64,000 bases of DNA from Ptiloglossa arizonensis (Eukaryota > Arthropoda > Insecta > Hymenoptera > Colletidae), in NCBI RefSeq assembly GCF_051014685.1, contig NW_027478717.1, positions 496,001-560,000 of the forward strand, given 5' to 3'. Under the pieces are notes generated by a model, which ran no database searches, was not told where the DNA came from, and worked only from the letters and a program-made list of their open reading frames with translations. Position numbers and translations under genes: made by a program. Each line of letters opens with the position of its first letter. Within the stretch, counting starts at the first letter, position 1. Positions 60,866 to 64,000 of this stretch are shown one piece after another.

Positions 60866-63800
60866 TAACCAGAATTGCCTAGGGAAAAAATACACATACC
60901 GCTGTAATCGGGCGAGTTTCTACTTTCAGATGCAATAGGAATTTTTGGGTTAGGTCAATCCGTCCGCGAGATATGGGAGTTTGAAGACAAGAAATGTTTG
61001 AGAAGGCAAAAAATTTTTCGCAATTCTGCTGCTGCAAACGCTTAACCAGAATGGCCTATGGAAAAAATACACATACCGTTGTAATCGAGCGAGTTTCTAC
61101 TTTCAGATGCAATAGGAATTTTTGGGTTAGGTCAATCCGTTCGCGAGATATGGGAGTTTGAAGCCAAGAAATGGTTGAGAAGGCAAAAAATTTTTCGCAC
61201 TTCTGCTGCTCCAAACGCTTAACCAGAATGGCCTGTGGAAAAAATACTCGTACCGTTGTAATCGGGCGAGTTTCTACTTTCAGATGCAATAGGAATTTTT
61301 GGGTTACGTCAATCCGTTCGCGAGATTTGGGAGTTTGAAGCTAAGAAATGGTTGAGAAGACAACAAATTTTTCGCAATTCTGCTGCACCAAACGCTTAAC
61401 CAGAATGGCCTAGGGAGAAAATACACATACCGCTGTAATCGGGCGAGTTTCTACTTTCAGATGCAATAGGAATTTTTGGATTAGGTCAATCCGTTCGCGA
61501 GATATGGGACTTTGGAGCCAAGAAATGGTTGAGACGGCAAAAAATTTTTGCAATTCCGCTGCTCCAAACGCTTAACCAGAATGGCCTAGGGAAAAAATAC
61601 ACATATCGTTGTAATCGGGCGAGTTTCTACTTTCAGACGCAATAGGAATTTTTGGGTTAGGTCAATCCGTCCGCGAGATATGGGAGTTTGAAGACAAGAA
61701 ATGTTTGACAAGGCAAAAAATTTTTCGCAATTCTGCTGCTGCAAACGCTTAACCAGAATGGCCTATGGAAAAAATACACATACCGTTGTAATCGAGCGAG
61801 TTTCTACTTTCAGATGCAATAGGAATTTTTGGGATAGGTCAATCCGTTCGCGATATATGGGAGTTTGAAGCCAAGAAATGGTTGAGAAGGCAAAAAATTT
61901 TTCGCAATTCTGCTGCTCCAAACGCTTAACCAGAATTGCCTAGGGAAAAAATACACATACCGCTGTAATCGGGCGAGTTTCTACTTTCAGATGCAATAGG
62001 AATTTTTGGGTTAGGTCAATCCGTCCGCGAGATATGGGAGTTTGAAGACAAGAAATGTTTGAGAAGGCAAAAAATTTTTCGCAATTCTGCTGCTGCAAAC
62101 GCTTAACCAGAATGGCCTATGGAAAAAATACACATACCGTTGTAATCGAGCGAGTTTCTACTTTCAGATGCAATAGGAATTTTTGGGTTAGGTCAATCCG
62201 TTCGCGAGATATGGGAGTTTGAAGCCAAGAAATGGTTGAGAAGGCAAAAAATTTTTCGCACTTCTGCTGCTCCAAACGCTTAACCAGAATGGCCTGTGGA
62301 AAAAATACACATACCGTTGTAATCGGGCGAGTTTCTACTTTCAGATGCAATAGGAATTTTGTGGGTTACGTCAATCCGTGCGCGAGATTTGGGAGTTTGA
62401 AGCGAAGAAATGGTTGAGAAGACAATAAATTTTTCGCACTTCTGCTGCTCCAATCGCGTAACCAGTATGGCCTAAGGGAAAAATACACGTACCGTTGTAA
62501 TCGGGCGAGTTTCTACTTTCAGATGCAATAGGAATTTTTGGGTTACGTCAATCCGTTCGCGAGATTTGGGAGTTTGAAGCTAAGAAATGGTTGAGAAGAC
62601 AACAAATTTTTCGCAATTCTGCTGCTGCAAACGCTTAACCAGAATGGCCTATGGAAAAAATACACATACCGTTGTAATCGAGCGAGTTTCTACTTTCAGA
62701 TGCAATAGGAATTTTTGGGTTAGGTCAATCCGTTCGCGAGATATGGGAGTTTGAAGCCAAGAAATGGTTGAGAAGGCAAAAAATTTTTCGCACTTCTGCT
62801 GCTCCAAACGCTTAACCAGAATGGCCTAGGGAAAAAAATACGCATATCGTTATAATCGGGCGAGTTTCTACTTTCAGACGCAGCAGGAATTTTTGGGTTT
62901 GGTCAATCCGTTCGCGAGATATGGGAGTTTGAAGCTAAGAAATGGTTGAGAAGACAACAAATTTTTCGCAATTCTGCTGCTCCAAACGCTTAACCAGAAT
63001 GGGCTAGGGAAAAAATACACGTACCGTTGTAATCGGGCGAGTTTCTACTTTCACACGCAACAGGAATTTTTGGGTTAGGTCAATCCGTCCGCCAGATATG
63101 GGAGTTTGAAACCAAGAAATGGTTGAGAAGACAAAAAATTTTTCGCAATTCTGCTGCTCCAAACGCTTAACCAGAATGGCCTGTGGAAAAAATACGCATA
63201 CCGTTGTAATCGGGCGAGTTTCTACTTTCAGATGCAACAGGAATTTTTGGGTTAGGTCAATCCGTTCGCGAGATATGGGAGTTTGAATCCAAGAAATGGT
63301 TGAGAAGGCAAAAAATTTTTCGCAATTCTGCTGCTCCAAACCCTTAACCAGAATTGCCTAGGGAAAAAATACACATACCGCTGTAATCGGGCGAGTTTCT
63401 ACTTTCAGATGCAATAGGAATTTTTGGGTTGTGGTCAATCCGTTCGCGAGATATGGGAGTTTGAAGCCAAGAAATGGTTGAGAAGGCAAAAGATTTTTCG
63501 CAATTCTGTTGCTCCAAACGCTTAACCAGAATGGCTTAGGGAAAAAATACGCATATCGTTGTAATCGGGTGAGTTTCTACTTTCAGACGCAGCAGGAACT
63601 TCTTGGTTTGGTCAATCCGTTCGCGAGATATGGGAGTTTGAAGCCAAGAAATGGTTGAGAAGGCAAAAAATTTTTCGCACTTCTGCTGCTCCAAACGCTT
63701 AACCAGAATGGCCTGTGGAAAAAATACACATACCTTTGTAATCGGGCGAGTTTCTACTTTCAGATGCAATAGGAATTTTTGGGTTACGTCAATCCGTGCG

Positions 63801-64000
63801 CGAGATTTGGGAGTTTGAAGCGAAGAAATGGTTGAGAAGACAATAAATTTTTCGCACTTCTGCTGCTCCAATCGCGTAACCAGTATGGCCTAAGGGAAAA
63901 ATACACGTACCGTTGTAATCGGGCGAGTTTCTACTTTCAGATGCAATAGGAATTTTTGGGTTACGTCAATCCGTTCGCGAGATTTGGGAGTTTGAAGCTA
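60866..64000. repeat. 33-mer HOR, copy 2 (truncated by the window edge)
   Basis: All of it aligns with 55020-58154 at exactly 5,846 bp without a gap. Reading line against line I saw three substitutions: 55988 T/61834 A, 56741 G/62587 A and 56935 C/62781 A. That is about 99.9% identity over 3.1 kb, the highest of the multi-kilobase repeats here that I compared base by base. The left boundary is near 60862, where AAACCCTTAACC faces AAACGCTTAACC. Confidence 0.93.

Larger units (their letters stand above)
1..64000. repeat. Head-to-tail satellite array, ~177-bp monomer (~361 copies)
   Basis: The marker CTAGGG/CTAAGGG followed by an A-tract recurs at 1, 177, 354 and so on in 176-178-bp steps to the end of the window. 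All monomers read in the same direction and abut directly. Each keeps the same ordered landmarks: TAATCGGGCGAG, TTTCAGATGCAACAGG, TTTTTGGGTTAGGTCAATCC, TTCGCGAGATATGGGAG, AAGAAATGGTTGAGAAG, AAAAATTTTTCGC, CTGCTGCTCC and CGCTTAACCAGAATGG. No foreign DNA interrupts it. Length, copy number and homogeneity are those of a eukaryotic satellite. A centromeric or pericentromeric role is inferred from the unit size (close to nucleosome plus linker), the HOR organisation and the absence of insertions. The satellite name and species are unknown to me. Confidence 0.98.

Noticed and set aside
1..64000. CRISPR array
   Set aside because: Repeats abut with no spacers, the unit is 177 bp, and variation is spread along the whole unit. 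No cas genes are present.
1..64000. Ribosomal intergenic spacer or 5S rDNA cluster
   Set aside because: I see no rRNA-like conserved segment or Pol III internal control region in the monomer, and no larger transcribed unit interrupts the array.

Overview
The whole 64-kb window is a single, uninterrupted satellite DNA array. Its unit is a monomer of about 177 bp, repeated head to tail roughly 361 times. Every monomer I read lies in the same orientation. I found no inversion, no transposable-element insertion, no unique-sequence gap, and no credible protein-coding or RNA gene. Both window edges fall inside the array: base 1 is monomer position 1, and base 64000 is about position 111 of a monomer. 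The true array is therefore longer. An array of this size, with a nucleosome-scale unit and nested higher-order repeats (HORs), points to a eukaryotic chromosome, most plausibly a centromeric or pericentromeric block. I do not recognise the monomer as a named satellite, so the taxon is left open.

Monomer map (numbering starts at CTAGGG or CTAAGGG): A-tract at 7-12; a segment at 19-35 that aligns with the CENP-B box; GAATTTTTGGGTTAGG at 61-76; a CpG-dense TTCGCGAG core at 85-92; a self-complementary AAAAATTTTT at about 131-140; and CTGCTGCTCC at 148-157. My hand-built consensus has about 42% GC and 8 CpG, close to the number expected from its composition, so CpG is not depleted. Monomers of 176 or 178 bp arise from recurrent one-base indels that work as HOR markers.

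Layout. (1) 1-11.7 kb: mixed monomers, a 12-mer HOR (two copies, 1.1-5.2 kb), a 4-mer duplication (9.0-10.3 kb), and blocks repeated at 9-, 27- and about 49-monomer offsets. (2) 11.8-20.7 kb: a 3.5-kb block present twice at a 5,485-bp offset (31 monomers). (3) 20.5-31.0 kb: a clean 7-mer HOR (1,239 bp), a 24-mer duplication, a 4-mer dimer, and a four-copy 708-bp 4-mer HOR. (4) 31.4-32.7 kb: a transition zone with private substitutions and clustered indels; several monomer subtypes change across it. (5) 33-47 kb: overlapping 5-, 6-, 9-, 10-, 12-, 16- and 22-mer relationships marked by GTTGTGGTC and TTTGCAATTCCGC variants. (6) 47-64 kb: 18/19-mer units nested in larger 42-mer and 33-mer duplications. 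The terminal 33-mer copies (5,846 bp) differ by only three substitutions that I could see over about 3.1 kb.

The parts are related by unequal exchange and gene conversion rather than by pathway. At least six places show an exact gain or loss of whole monomers with a chimeric monomer at the join, and two show short conversion-like patches. Recurrent 60-116-residue reading frames occur because 177 is divisible by 3 and should not be annotated as genes.
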